Below, piece by piece: positions 27,783-36,194 of a stretch of 64,000 bases of DNA (position 1 is its first letter; each line of letters begins with the position of its first letter). The position numbers were made by a program, and so were the translations under genes. The DNA comes from Metasolibacillus sp. Lineage in GTDB: Bacteria > Bacillota > Bacilli > Bacillales_A > Planococcaceae. The notes beneath the pieces were generated by a model. The model saw only the letters and a program-made list of their open reading frames with translations. It did no database searches and was not told the DNA's origin. The stretch spans positions 1 through 64,000 of the forward strand of contig NZ_JAMBIZ010000012.1 of assembly GCF_025291715.1 (NCBI RefSeq). Reading direction: 5' to 3'.

Positions 27783-28337
27783 TTGAAAAAAAGAAAGAAA
27801 AAACGTAAAACGAGCTTCGTCACTTCATTGCTTCAATTGTTGTTATTAGCTGCCGGTGCTGCTGGCTGGTATTATACAAAAACGTGGAAAGGCATTGTAG
27901 CCGCCGTTGTTATTTATTGCATTGTCCTTATTTGTGGCACGATTTGGTTTAAAACGAGACGACTTGCCCGCTTACGCAAAGCAGGAATTAAAGAAGTAGA
28001 CGCGATGTCTGGCGAGGAATTCGAGCAGTTTTTAGGTCAATTATTCAAACGACGTGGCTATAAAGTTTCTTATACCGCTACTTCTGGTGATTACGGAGCA
28101 GATTTAATTTTAAAGGACCGCAAAGACATTATCGCCGTACAAGCGAAGCGTTATAGCGGCACAGTCGGCGTAAAAGCGGTGCAGGAAATTATCGGGGCGG
28201 TTAAAATGTACAATGCTACAGAGGCGTGGGTTGTTACAAATAGCCATTTTACAAAGCAAGCAATTAAGCTGGCGAATATTAATGATGTCTACTTAGTTGA
28301 CCGTGAAGAGCTGATTGATTTGATTTTGAAAAAATAA
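27783..28337 (+). CDS. Membrane-anchored Mrr-like restriction endonuclease-fold protein
   Basis: 184-residue protein with a TTG start spaced correctly from AAGGAG. Basic residues 1-11 precede two membrane helices (about 13-29 and 36-56). A cytoplasmic PD-(D/E)xK domain of the Mrr type follows: GEEFEQFLGQLFKRRGYKV, SGDYGADLIL (catalytic Asp), IIAVQAKRY (Gln-x-Lys) and the ending VVTNSHFTKQA. All key catalytic positions appear intact. Such proteins are common in Bacillales and may degrade foreign or damaged DNA at the membrane; the role is unproven. Confidence 0.85.
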   Translation: MKKRKKKRKTSFVTSLLQLLLLAAGAAGWYYTKTWKGIVAAVVIYCIVLICGTIWFKTRRLARLRKAGIKEVDAMSGEEFEQFLGQLFKRRGYKVSYTATSGDYGADLILKDRKDIIAVQAKRYSGTVGVKAVQEIIGAVKMYNATEAWVVTNSHFTKQAIKLANINDVYLVDREELIDLILKK

Positions 28338-28340
28338 TAA

Positions 28341-28375
28341 AAGCCGTCTGAATTGGATGTTCAGACGGCTTGCCT
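28341..28375. terminator. Bidirectional terminator
   Basis: AAGCCGTCTGAA pairs with TTCAGACGGCTT (28341-28371). It is followed by GCCTTTT on the plus strand, and by TTTTATTA on the minus strand side. Confidence 0.75.
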
Positions 28376-28376
28376 T

Positions 28377-29081
28377 TTATTTATCTAACTTGAACACGAC
28401 ATTGCCAATGCCCATTTCAACATTTATATTAATTGTGACTTCCTTATTGCCATATGCCTCATTCACATAAGTATCCTTACCTTGCGCAATAAAGCCATCA
28501 ATATCGACTGAGCCAATTCCCTTTTCCACTGTAATTTTTACCCCTACCTCTGATGGTAGAGTGACAGTCGTTTGTCCGACACCTGACTCAATTGTCGTAT
28601 CAAAGCTTTTTTCCCAATCGCCACCTAAATTGACAGATAAATCACCAACACCTGTTTCAATTTCTAAATTTTCAAGCTGTAGCCCTTGTAAATCAAGATT
28701 GGCAACAGCAGCCCCTGTCTCTACATACAAATTCATTGGTACATCTTCGTTTAGCTTTAAAGCCCAATTACTTTTTATTTCGGATAATGCAAGATTTCTT
28801 GAGCCTTTTTGTTCAATTGTAAGATCGCCTGTATCGCCAGCTAGCTTATAACGAGTATGTGGTGCCAATTTCTTTTTATTATACTCTGCAACGCCTTCTA
28901 ACCATTGCTCTGCACCCTTGGCAACTGTCACTTCACCTACACCAAGCTCAAGATTAACATCTAACTGCTTCGCTCCATCTTTCTCAACAACAATGGCTTC
29001 CTCCTCAGTTTTGCTAGGCAAAATAGAGCTACACCCCGCTAACATGGCAATCGAAACACCAAGCACTACTAATTTTTTCAT
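28377..29081 (-). CDS. DUF4097/toast-rack-type lipoprotein
   Basis: 234-residue exported lipoprotein with lipobox AMLAGCSS. The mature part is a run of short beta repeats rich in the pattern L-x-V/I-E-x-G-V/I-G-x-V (for example LELGVGEVTVAKG, IETGVGDLSVNLG, VEKGIGSVDIDG, VEMGIGNVVF). This predicts the right-handed beta structure of adhesin/LiaF-like (DUF4097, toast_rack) domains. GAGGGAGG precedes the ATG. Family members occur beside cell-envelope stress systems; none is adjacent here. Confidence 0.78.
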   Translation of the reverse strand: MKKLVVLGVSIAMLAGCSSILPSKTEEEAIVVEKDGAKQLDVNLELGVGEVTVAKGAEQWLEGVAEYNKKKLAPHTRYKLAGDTGDLTIEQKGSRNLALSEIKSNWALKLNEDVPMNLYVETGAAVANLDLQGLQLENLEIETGVGDLSVNLGGDWEKSFDTTIESGVGQTTVTLPSEVGVKITVEKGIGSVDIDGFIAQGKDTYVNEAYGNKEVTININVEMGIGNVVFKLDK

Positions 29082-29178
29082 TTTAATATCCTCCCTCTAC
29101 ATACTTTATCTGTTACTTTCAGTATATAGAAGCTGTATTTTTCTAGAAACCCTCCTGCGGTGGAATTGCAACTACGTC

Positions 29179-30219
29179 TTAAGGCTGATATGGTGATTTT
29201 TGATAAAAATAGTTCGGTTTGTTAATATCATTCGACATTGGCTTATGATAAATATGTGTCGTAGCTGGTGATAGCGGCGGAATTAACCATGTCCAATTGC
29301 CTGTCACTTCGCGATTTGCTGCTTGCTCCTGCTGCTCGAAAAGCTTAAATTGCTGTGCTGCTGTATGATGATCGACAATGCTAACCCCCGCCATTTTAAA
29401 GGAGTGTAGTACAGCAATATTTAACTCAACTAATGTTTTATCCTTCCATAAAGAGCTGTTTGATTCACGTGCGATGCCGATAATATCTGCTACAGCAGGC
29501 AGCATATTGTAGCGCTCCACATCAGCAAAATTGCGTGCGCCAATTTCCGTCCCCATATACCAGCCATTAAATGGTGCTGCTGTATAGTCAATCCCGCCAC
29601 AGTTCAAGCGCATACTTGAAATAATTGGAACGGCATACCATTTCAACTGTAGCTCCGCAAAATGAGGATAATCTGGATGCGTTATTTCAACTTCTAGCAC
29701 ATGCTTGCGCGGAATCTCAAAGCATTTCGGCTTTCGGTCATCTACTTGAATTACTAATGGCAAGACATCAAAGCGTGTTCCTTCTCCTCGCCAGCCAAGC
29801 TCCATACACATTTGCGTAAACTGTAATGAATCTGAATCACCAACTATACCATCCTTTGTTTCATAACCTGCATAGCGAATCAGCTGATGATTCCAAATTC
29901 TTACACGCCCCGCAGCAAAAACCGTTTGTGTTGGTCGAATTTTTCCACCATTCGTCGCAAAATCAATATGACGCAGCAAGGCTTCGAAAATAGCTTCTTC
30001 CTCTAATAAATGGCGCTCGTCAAAAACATGGAGCGACTGCCAAAAAAGACGCCCAATGCATTTATTGCTATTGCGCCACGCAACCCGTGCACCAAATGTT
30101 AACTCCTCTGCCGTTAGCTCATACGGTCTCTGCTGTAGTCGCTGCGTTAGCCATTCGTCTGTTTTTTGATATTCTTTTTTATATAAATTGAAAAAATCAT
30201 ATATTTCCTGTTGCTTCAT
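29179..30219 (-). CDS. nos: Bacterial nitric oxide synthase oxygenase
   Basis: 346-residue oxygenase making NO from L-arginine, without a fused reductase domain (as usual in Bacillales). The heme-thiolate motif [10 protein letters not shown] lies at residues 48-57, with Cys54 as ligand. The substrate-site stretch includes [20 protein letters not shown], and DHHTAAQQF follows in the C-terminal third. The start at 30219 is chosen over an upstream GTG because GGAGG is 8 bases before it. It is monocistronic. Electrons would come from general flavodoxin/ferredoxin reductases. Protection from oxidative stress is the known role in B. subtilis. Confidence 0.94.
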   Translation of the reverse strand: MKQQEIYDFFNLYKKEYQKTDEWLTQRLQQRPYELTAEELTFGARVAWRNSNKCIGRLFWQSLHVFDERHLLEEEAIFEALLRHIDFATNGGKIRPTQTVFAAGRVRIWNHQLIRYAGYETKDGIVGDSDSLQFTQMCMELGWRGEGTRFDVLPLVIQVDDRKPKCFEIPRKHVLEVEITHPDYPHFAELQLKWYAVPIISSMRLNCGGIDYTAAPFNGWYMGTEIGARNFADVERYNMLPAVADIIGIARESNSSLWKDKTLVELNIAVLHSFKMAGVSIVDHHTAAQQFKLFEQQEQAANREVTGNWTWLIPPLSPATTHIYHKPMSNDINKPNYFYQKSPYQP

Positions 30220-30384
30220 TATTCCATCCTCCACTCACCTTCATTGTAGAAGATGCGTAAAGGGAAACCAATGCTTGATGCACGTTACAAAACATGTATT
30301 TTTCATATATGACTAAATTTAGTCAAAATAAGGATAGAGAATTAAAGATTTATCAATTACTATAAATAAAAAGGGGGAATGGAA

Positions 30385-30528
30385 ATGATTTGGATTATTT
30401 TAAGTATCGTCATATTTTTTATCGGGTTTTTAACGCCAATTAGTGGGCTATTTACACTTCCGATTAGTGTGGCATTAATGATTTGGGGGATTTTCGTATT
30501 ATTTAAAACTAAGAGAATCACACGATGA
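30385..30528 (+). CDS. 47-residue membrane micro-protein
   Basis: Short gene with a good ribosome site (AAGGGGGA) before the ATG. The protein MIWIILSIVIFFIGFLTPIS... has two hydrophobic helices and a basic end KTKRITR. Its stop overlaps an ATG (ATGA at 30525-30528), which suggests coupling to the following gene, whose start region is frameshifted. Function unknown. Confidence 0.5.
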   Translation: MIWIILSIVIFFIGFLTPISGLFTLPISVALMIWGIFVLFKTKRITR

Positions 30529-30883
30529 TAGAAAAATAATAAGGTTACTGATTCCTGCTTTTTTCACTATCTTTTTTATAAGAGAAATATTCGTACGAGA
30601 ACATTGGTCTTTCAAAGTACCTGCTATTTTGCTAGCAATCATTACTGTATGTGCACTCGTACAAAATATATTGGCATTTAAATACCGTGCTAAAGGGAAT
30701 ACAAGTGAACCACTATCATTAAAGAAAATCATTGGATTATTTGTCTTTTCGGTTATTATTATTTTGTTCCCTCAAGTAATTTTCATAGAAAGTCATTGGC
30801 TTTTCAAAATACCTGTGCTGCTGCTTATTTTTTACGCCCTCTTGCAATTCGTGCACTATTTAAAAGCCAAGAAAACTGCCTAA
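30525..30883 (+). pseudogene. Frameshifted paralogue of the duplicated-motif membrane protein at 33505
   Basis: In one frame this reads RKIIRLLIPAFFTIFFIREI, then FVREHWSFKVPAILLAIITV, a Lys-rich middle, and VIFIESHWLFKIPVLLL. It matches the protein at 33505-33879 over nearly its full length. The expected ATG (30525, coupled to the preceding micro-gene) is out of frame and stops after four codons (MIEK). The aligned frame has no ATG, GTG or TTG until 30629, which would remove the first ~32 residues. It is therefore a broken gene, a recoded start, or a sequence error. Confidence 0.6.
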
Positions 30884-30907
30884 AAACTTGGCTTTAGGCA
30901 GCCTATT

Positions 30908-31807
30908 TTATTGCTCTGGCAAATAATTCACCTGCCAAACGCCATCTGCTGTTTTCGATAAACCAAAGAAGGCATCTTTATATTTTGTAAAAATATAAGC
31001 ATGTTGATTTTCTTCAATTTTCTCGTAAAGTTGTGTATGCTTAAAAGCAGCGCTGCTTTTTAAATCGCCTATGTCTTTGCTAAATTCCTCAAATGTTGGT
31101 TTAACACCCTCTTCATTGATTAATTCGTAAATAACTCGGCTATCATTTTGCTCCATTGCAAATTGATATAACTGAAAAACTTCATGTGGCGCAAGATTCA
31201 TCAGCAAAGCCTTATTCTGTTCTTGTGAAAACTGAAGATATATTTTTTCAAGTTTCTCATCTAATAGAACCTCGCTCCGCTCATTTAAAATCAATTGAAA
31301 AGTAAATAAATGCTCATATTCAGCCCAATCAGTTCCTAAATCTAATATATTTGTATCTTTTGCTAAATAAGCGTTCTTTCTTTTCTCTAATCCTTTAACT
31401 GTAATAATTGCGGGTATATCTATATAAAGTTCTGGCATGTCACGTAAAACTCTCTCTGTATTAGATGGAAACATAATTTTAGTTGAAGCTTTAATAGCCC
31501 CTCTTAATTCGGGATAATCTTCGATAGATTTTTCATTTACTTGAAAGTAAAATACATCATTTTCATAGTGAATCATACCTAATAAATTACCTTCAAAATT
31601 AGCCAAATTGGCATTTTTATCTGATGGAATCAGCTGGAGCAAAGCAAACAACATTAGGCAGCTCATCAGCAAAATTGTTGCGATATAAAATGAGTTATTT
31701 TTTTGCTTAGCTTTTGTGTTCTGCTGAATTTGCTTTCTCGTATTTTCGATAATTCTCCTTTTACTACCTTGCATTGCCTCAAAGCGTTTAAATTGCAATT
31801 TACTCAT
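30908..31807 (-). CDS. Probable anti-sigma factor (membrane protein)
   Basis: 299-residue single-pass protein. Residues 1-38 are basic and cytoplasmic, a helix follows at about 41-61 (SFYIATILLMSCLMLFALLQ), and the remaining ~235 residues lie outside the membrane and are not recognised. It overlaps the sigma gene by ATGA (31804-31807), the usual layout of an ECF sigma factor with its cognate membrane anti-sigma. There is no zinc-binding HxxxCxxC motif. It would hold the sigma factor inactive until an envelope signal is sensed. Confidence 0.7.
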   Translation of the reverse strand: MSKLQFKRFEAMQGSKRRIIENTRKQIQQNTKAKQKNNSFYIATILLMSCLMLFALLQLIPSDKNANLANFEGNLLGMIHYENDVFYFQVNEKSIEDYPELRGAIKASTKIMFPSNTERVLRDMPELYIDIPAIITVKGLEKRKNAYLAKDTNILDLGTDWAEYEHLFTFQLILNERSEVLLDEKLEKIYLQFSQEQNKALLMNLAPHEVFQLYQFAMEQNDSRVIYELINEEGVKPTFEEFSKDIGDLKSSAAFKHTQLYEKIEENQHAYIFTKYKDAFFGLSKTADGVWQVNYLPEQ

Positions 31808-32277
31808 GTGAAGTCAACTCCTTCCAACTTTTCTTTCAAAAGCTCCCTACCTCGTTTCAGCCTAGATTTTACCGTGCTTTCAGGTGTCGCTATAATTGTT
31901 GAAATCTCCTTTGTTGTAAATCCTTCAAAATAATAATACGTAATGATTTCCCTAAATTTTAGCGGTAATTCCAACACTTCTTCCTCCAATGCTGAGGATT
32001 CATAGAGAATGTCTGTTATTTTTAAAAGAGGCAGCTTTTTATATAGGACAAGTTTTCGATAAGCCCAGCTCTTTAAATAATCTTTACACTTATTGGCGGT
32101 CATTTTAGCAAGTAATGCCTTTAATTCTTCGTGTGCTTGGTGATTGTAGGTGTAATAATATTTAATAAAGACTTCCTGCACAATATCCTCAGCTGCTTGC
32201 ACATCCTTTGTGTAATAATAGGCAATACGAAATAGCTGGTCGGTATATTCCTCCATTACATCTTCTAAATGATTCAT
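31804..32277 (-). CDS. ECF-type RNA polymerase sigma factor
   Basis: 157-residue sigma-70 family protein. The ATG at 32277 follows GAGGAGG. Region 2 has QLFRIAYYYTKDVQAAEDIV and QEVFIKYY; region 4 has LPLKFREIITYYYFEGFTTK, then EISTIIATPESTVKSRLKRG, the DNA-binding helix-turn-helix. It is cotranscribed with the downstream membrane anti-sigma. The target genes are unknown; the divergent secreted-protein gene at 32693 is a natural candidate because it faces the same intergenic region. Confidence 0.9.
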   Translation of the reverse strand: MNHLEDVMEEYTDQLFRIAYYYTKDVQAAEDIVQEVFIKYYYTYNHQAHEELKALLAKMTANKCKDYLKSWAYRKLVLYKKLPLLKITDILYESSALEEEVLELPLKFREIITYYYFEGFTTKEISTIIATPESTVKSRLKRGRELLKEKLEGVDFT

Positions 32278-32692
32278 TTTCGCCCTCCTCTCACTACTAT
32301 AAACGATTCTCATCATCGAAAAAGACGAATAATTTTTTTAGCGAATAAAAAATGCTCCTCATTTTCAATGAATATAATGTGCGCTCAATATTGTTAAAAA
32401 ATATGTATGATTCCCCCGTAAAATATTGCTCCTCTCCCCTTTGATTACAATTAGAAACAGAACCTTAATTTTGCCATTCCCTACTCCTGTTAATTACCGC
32501 TGCGGTATCACGCATATATATTTGCGGAAACACGCAATTGTAATTGCGGTACGTAGATTGATACGATGTTATTACCTTGAGGTAAGACACTATGCTATAG
32601 CAAAAAATTCAAATACCTAAATCTTTACCTAGTATAGTCTACGAATTTTCTATTAATATTGAATCTTAGTAGACAGAAGAAAGGACTATTTA
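32278..32692. promoter_or_regulatory. Intergenic region with TGCGG dyads between sigma factor and secreted-protein genes
   Basis: The 415-bp divergent gap contains the perfect dyads ACCGC-T-GCGGT (32496-32506) and CGCAATT-GT-AATTGCG (32533-32548). The tract TTTGCGGAAACACGCAA lies between them, so four TGCGG-like words fall within 55 bp. These look like protein-binding or RNA structure sites. No coding frame is supported. Confidence 0.4.
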
Positions 32693-33496
32693 ATGATGAA
32701 TGTAAATTTTAAAAAATGGCTATTAATCAGTGCAATTTTCATTACAGGGTTCACAACAGTAATATTCCCATTAGAAAGTTATGCTGCTGCTAAGAATGAA
32801 ATTTCAAATAATTCTATTAATATGATTAAACAAACAAATAGTGAATTGATTTATGAAGTTGAACAAGATGGAGTGCTTTTACGTTACGAAGAGGAAATCC
32901 AAGAATATGAAAATAAAACGGAAGTCAAAACTAAAATCTATCAAGTAAATAATGGAGAAAAGGTATTAATAGAGGACTCTAAGAAAGAGTTTATAGAAAC
33001 AAACTCTTTCATTGAAATTATTAAAGATGATGAAAGTATCTTTTTTGATTTAGCAGAATCAAACAATGTTGAAATAGCCCTCATACAACCTTTCGCTTAT
33101 AGTAGTTGGGTCAATTCAATGGTGTTAGGCTCCAAGCTCGGATATCGTAGAGATTTATCAGCAAATTATGGAGATGCAAAATATAGCTCCATGACTAAAT
33201 CGAAAATTAAGCTTAATGATGCAAATTTCGATTCTTTTAGATCCCAAGTTGATGCTTTACGAAGTAGGGAATCTACTTTTATTTTTGAAGCAACAGCAGT
33301 GAGTGCTATAATTCATATAATCGATAAAGGTTTTACACAATGGTCAATTGGTGATCTTTTTACCCTTGCAAAAAAACTTGCTGTACCTGTTAATATAGCT
33401 TGGGAAGTTGCTCATTGGGTTTGGGACTACAACAAAGCTATTAATGCATGGTATGATATACCTGTAAAACATACAGGTGGGTTTTGGGGTGATTAA
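32693..33496 (+). CDS. Unknown secreted protein (candidate toxin/bacteriocin-like)
   Basis: 267-residue protein with a clear signal peptide (about residues 1-31: KKWLLISAIFITGFTTV..., cleavage after SYA). An acidic/charged central region (residues 35-120) is followed by a C-terminal half that is more hydrophobic and ends with SWVNSMVLGSKLGYRRDLSA, tryptophan-rich helices (VNIAWEVAHWVWDYNKA) and the tail KHTGGFWGD. There are no cysteines. A propeptide plus membrane-active C-terminal domain is imaginable. It is followed after 8 bases by a small four-helix membrane protein, as in toxin/immunity or bacteriocin pairs. Function is not established. Confidence 0.65.
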   Translation: MMNVNFKKWLLISAIFITGFTTVIFPLESYAAAKNEISNNSINMIKQTNSELIYEVEQDGVLLRYEEEIQEYENKTEVKTKIYQVNNGEKVLIEDSKKEFIETNSFIEIIKDDESIFFDLAESNNVEIALIQPFAYSSWVNSMVLGSKLGYRRDLSANYGDAKYSSMTKSKIKLNDANFDSFRSQVDALRSRESTFIFEATAVSAIIHIIDKGFTQWSIGDLFTLAKKLAVPVNIAWEVAHWVWDYNKAINAWYDIPVKHTGGFWGD

Positions 33497-33504
33497 AAAC
33501 GATA

Positions 33505-33879
33505 ATGTCCTTTAGAAGAATAATAGGAATACTCATCCCCGCTTTTTTCACAATTTTCTTCATACGTGAAATATTTGTGAGGGAGCATTGGTCCTTGAAA
33601 ATACCTGCAATTTTAATTGCTGTAGCTACTGCCATAGCGCTAGTACAAAATATAGCAGCTATAAAATACAGTGATGTAAAAAAGCATGATGAGCAGATAT
33701 CTTTTAGCAAAACAATTGCATTGTTGGTTTTCGCTTTTCTTATACTGCTTTATCCACAATTAATATTCGTAGAAAGTCATTGGCTTTTCAAAATACCAGT
33801 ATTTCTAATGTTAATTTATGCAATTTCAAATCTTTTACTTTATATAAAGAACAAGAACTCTAAAAATAAGCATGACTAA
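33505..33879 (+). CDS. Small membrane protein with internally duplicated IFVxxHWxxKIP motif
   Basis: 124-residue, four-helix membrane protein. It consists of two tandem halves, each with the same core: REIFVREHWSLKIPAIL in the first and QLIFVESHWLFKIPVFL in the second, each followed by a hydrophobic helix. It lies 8 bases after the secreted-protein gene, so the two should be cotranslated. A broken second copy lies at 30525-30883. Small membrane partners of secreted toxins often confer immunity; that is only an inference. A terminator follows. Confidence 0.65.
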   Translation: MSFRRIIGILIPAFFTIFFIREIFVREHWSLKIPAILIAVATAIALVQNIAAIKYSDVKKHDEQISFSKTIALLVFAFLILLYPQLIFVESHWLFKIPVFLMLIYAISNLLLYIKNKNSKNKHD

Positions 33880-33935
33880 AACCGTCTGAAAAGTGTGCAA
33901 ATGCACAGCTTTTCAAACGGTTCTTTGCTTTTTTA
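33880..33935. terminator. Bidirectional terminator
   Basis: AACCGTCTGAAAAG pairs with CTTTTCAAACGGTT (33880-33922, small mismatches), with TGTGCAAATGCACA adding an inner stem. CTTTGCTTTTTT follows on the plus strand. It separates the secreted-protein pair from the hut operon. Confidence 0.75.
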
Positions 33936-33962
33936 GAATGCTTTCAACCATAAATCAAGTTC

Positions 33963-34925
33963 TCAGTTGCCAATAGTTCTTATATACCGCGAGCTCAACG
34001 CCGTCAAAAATGCATAGGTCACAGCTTTTACTGTTTGCAGCTCACTTGTATCGCGGTGCGGGTCAATGCACACGAAGTCCATTGCGCGTACTGCATCATA
34101 CTTGCCCACTTCATATAGTAAATCAAATAGCTCGTCTGTACGCATCCCGCCCGGTGTTGAAGCAGGTACACCTGGAGCGTAGGCAATATCTAGCACGTCA
34201 ATATCGACCGTTACATAAATGAAATCCACTTTCTCTTGCAATGCCGCCATGACCTCAGCAATTTGCTGCTGTGCCCCTTTGCTGCGCATTTGCTTTAATG
34301 TAATCATATTGACACCATAATGCTTTGCTGCCTCAATTAAAGATGGCGCATTATAGAAGCCATGCAAGCCAATATTGTAAACATCCCCGCCTTGCACAAC
34401 GCCAGCCTCTAGTAATTGGCGAATTGGCGTGCCGTTTGATGGACCATTTGATAAATCACGTAAATCTAAATGTGTATCAAACTGCAAAATGCCGACACGT
34501 TTTCCTTCACGCAATGCACGGATAAGCGGTGCTGTAATAGAATGGTCGCCACCGATGGATACGTAAAAGCTTTGAGGATGCTTTTGCATTACTTCCTGCA
34601 TCGCTTCCTCAATATTGCGATGACATTGCAAAATATCGGTCGTATGCATTTTGACATCGCCAATATCTGCAACACGCAAATCACGAATATCAACTTGCTC
34701 ATCAATATAGTATGTTGTGAATAGCTCCCAGCTTTTGCGGAAGGCGCTCGGAAACTCTGAGGCTGCTGATGCGCTAATGGATGAGCGTGATAATGGTACA
34801 CCTAGCACAACGACCTGTGGCTCCTCTGTCATTTCTGCTACAGGGCAAATCCAGTCCTTAACCTTTATATCCTGCCCATCTTGGCGCTGCCATTTAAAGC
34901 TTGGTTGTACAATGACTTCACTCAT
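33963..34925 (-). CDS. hutG: Formimidoylglutamase
   Basis: 320-residue Mn-dependent ureohydrolase (arginase fold) that hydrolyses N-formimidoyl-L-glutamate to glutamate and formamide, the last step of the hut pathway. Metal motifs: SIGGDHSITAPLIRAL, LQFDTHLDLRD and TVDIDVLDIAYAPGVPASTP. It is the last gene of the operon. Its ATG overlaps the hutI stop (ATGA, 34922-34925). Assignment as HutG and not arginase/agmatinase rests on the hut context plus length. Confidence 0.9.
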   Translation of the reverse strand: MSEVIVQPSFKWQRQDGQDIKVKDWICPVAEMTEEPQVVVLGVPLSRSSISASAASEFPSAFRKSWELFTTYYIDEQVDIRDLRVADIGDVKMHTTDILQCHRNIEEAMQEVMQKHPQSFYVSIGGDHSITAPLIRALREGKRVGILQFDTHLDLRDLSNGPSNGTPIRQLLEAGVVQGGDVYNIGLHGFYNAPSLIEAAKHYGVNMITLKQMRSKGAQQQIAEVMAALQEKVDFIYVTVDIDVLDIAYAPGVPASTPGGMRTDELFDLLYEVGKYDAVRAMDFVCIDPHRDTSELQTVKAVTYAFLTALSSRYIRTIGN

Positions 34926-36190
34926 ACAAGAACGCCATCCTTCACAACGACTTGACCACCTTTAATAACTGTATGTGTATGGTTCATGCCGTAGAAATAT
35001 TGCATTTGCTTATAGTTTGGTACGTTTAAAATCACGATATCTGCTTTTTTACCAGCCTCTAATGAGCCGACTTCATCGCCACGATTAATTGCATATGCGG
35101 CATTGATTGTCGTTGCAGTAATCACCTCTTCCATCGTCATGCCCATATTTAAGCATGCCAAGTTTTGAATAAATGGCAGGCTAATTGTTGGCGATGAGCC
35201 TGGATTGAAGTCTGTCGAAATGGCAACAGGTACACCTGAATCAACCATTAAACGACCTCTTGCGAAAGGTGCACGTAAGAAGAAGGCTGTTCCTGGTAAA
35301 AGCACAGCGATTGTGCCAGCCTCAGCCATGCGACGAATGCCCTCATCTGAAGCAACAAGTAAATGCTCTGCAGAAATGGCACCAACTTCTGCCGCAAGCT
35401 CCGCCCCTTCATATGGCTCGATTTCATCCGCATGAATTTTCGGTGTTAAGCCTAAAGCTTTTCCTGCTAATAAAATGCGACGTGATTGCTCTGGCGTAAA
35501 AACACCGTGCTCACAAAAGACATCATTAAATTCAGCCAAGCCTTGCTCCGCTACCTTTGGCAGCATTTCTTCAATAACAATATCAACGAATTTGTCGCTG
35601 TCCTCCTTATATTCCTTCGGGACAGCATGTGCACCCATAAATGTTGAAACAACATCTACTGCATGCGTTTCCTGTAGCTTTTTCGCAACAGTTAATTGCT
35701 TATATTCCGTTTCCCAATCAAGACCGTAGCCTGATTTTGCTTCAACCGTTGTAATACCATGCTTTAAAAAAGTGTTTAAATGCGCATACGTTTTATCGTA
35801 TAGCTCATCAAAGCTCGCCTCACGCGTTTTTGTTGTCGTGTAATGAATACCACCACCAGCATTCATAATTTCCATATATGTTGCACCGTTTAAACGCATA
35901 TTAAATTCGTTTTCACGTGTGCCACCATGCACTAAATGTGTATGTGCATCAACGAAGCCAGGTAAGACGATTTGTCCTTTTGCGTCAATCACTTCCGCAC
36001 TTTCTACTAATGCTGCATATTCGCTTTTTAGCTGCTCAAGGGGAGCAATCTCGACGATTTTCCCCTCGGCTACTAACACTGCTACATCTTGTAGCACATT
36101 GATTTCTGCCATTTCCTCTTTGACACGAGGCCCTTTTTTCTCACTCGCTAATGTCACGACTTCATTTGCATTGATAATTAATAACGCCAT
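34922..36190 (-). CDS. hutI: Imidazolonepropionase
   Basis: 422-residue zinc amidohydrolase opening 4-imidazolone-5-propionate to N-formimidoyl-glutamate. Visible motifs: GFVDAHTHLVHGGTRENEF (HxH metal pair), VEAKSGYGLDWETE, THAVDV...FMGAHAVPKEY, CEHGVF, KIHADEIEP and AISTDFNPGSSP. Length fits HutI. It starts 5 bases after hutU and overlaps hutG, so it is translated in a coupled series. Confidence 0.95.
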   Translation of the reverse strand: MALLIINANEVVTLASEKKGPRVKEEMAEINVLQDVAVLVAEGKIVEIAPLEQLKSEYAALVESAEVIDAKGQIVLPGFVDAHTHLVHGGTRENEFNMRLNGATYMEIMNAGGGIHYTTTKTREASFDELYDKTYAHLNTFLKHGITTVEAKSGYGLDWETEYKQLTVAKKLQETHAVDVVSTFMGAHAVPKEYKEDSDKFVDIVIEEMLPKVAEQGLAEFNDVFCEHGVFTPEQSRRILLAGKALGLTPKIHADEIEPYEGAELAAEVGAISAEHLLVASDEGIRRMAEAGTIAVLLPGTAFFLRAPFARGRLMVDSGVPVAISTDFNPGSSPTISLPFIQNLACLNMGMTMEEVITATTINAAYAINRGDEVGSLEAGKKADIVILNVPNYKQMQYFYGMNHTHTVIKGGQVVVKDGVLV

Positions 36191-36194
36191 TTTC

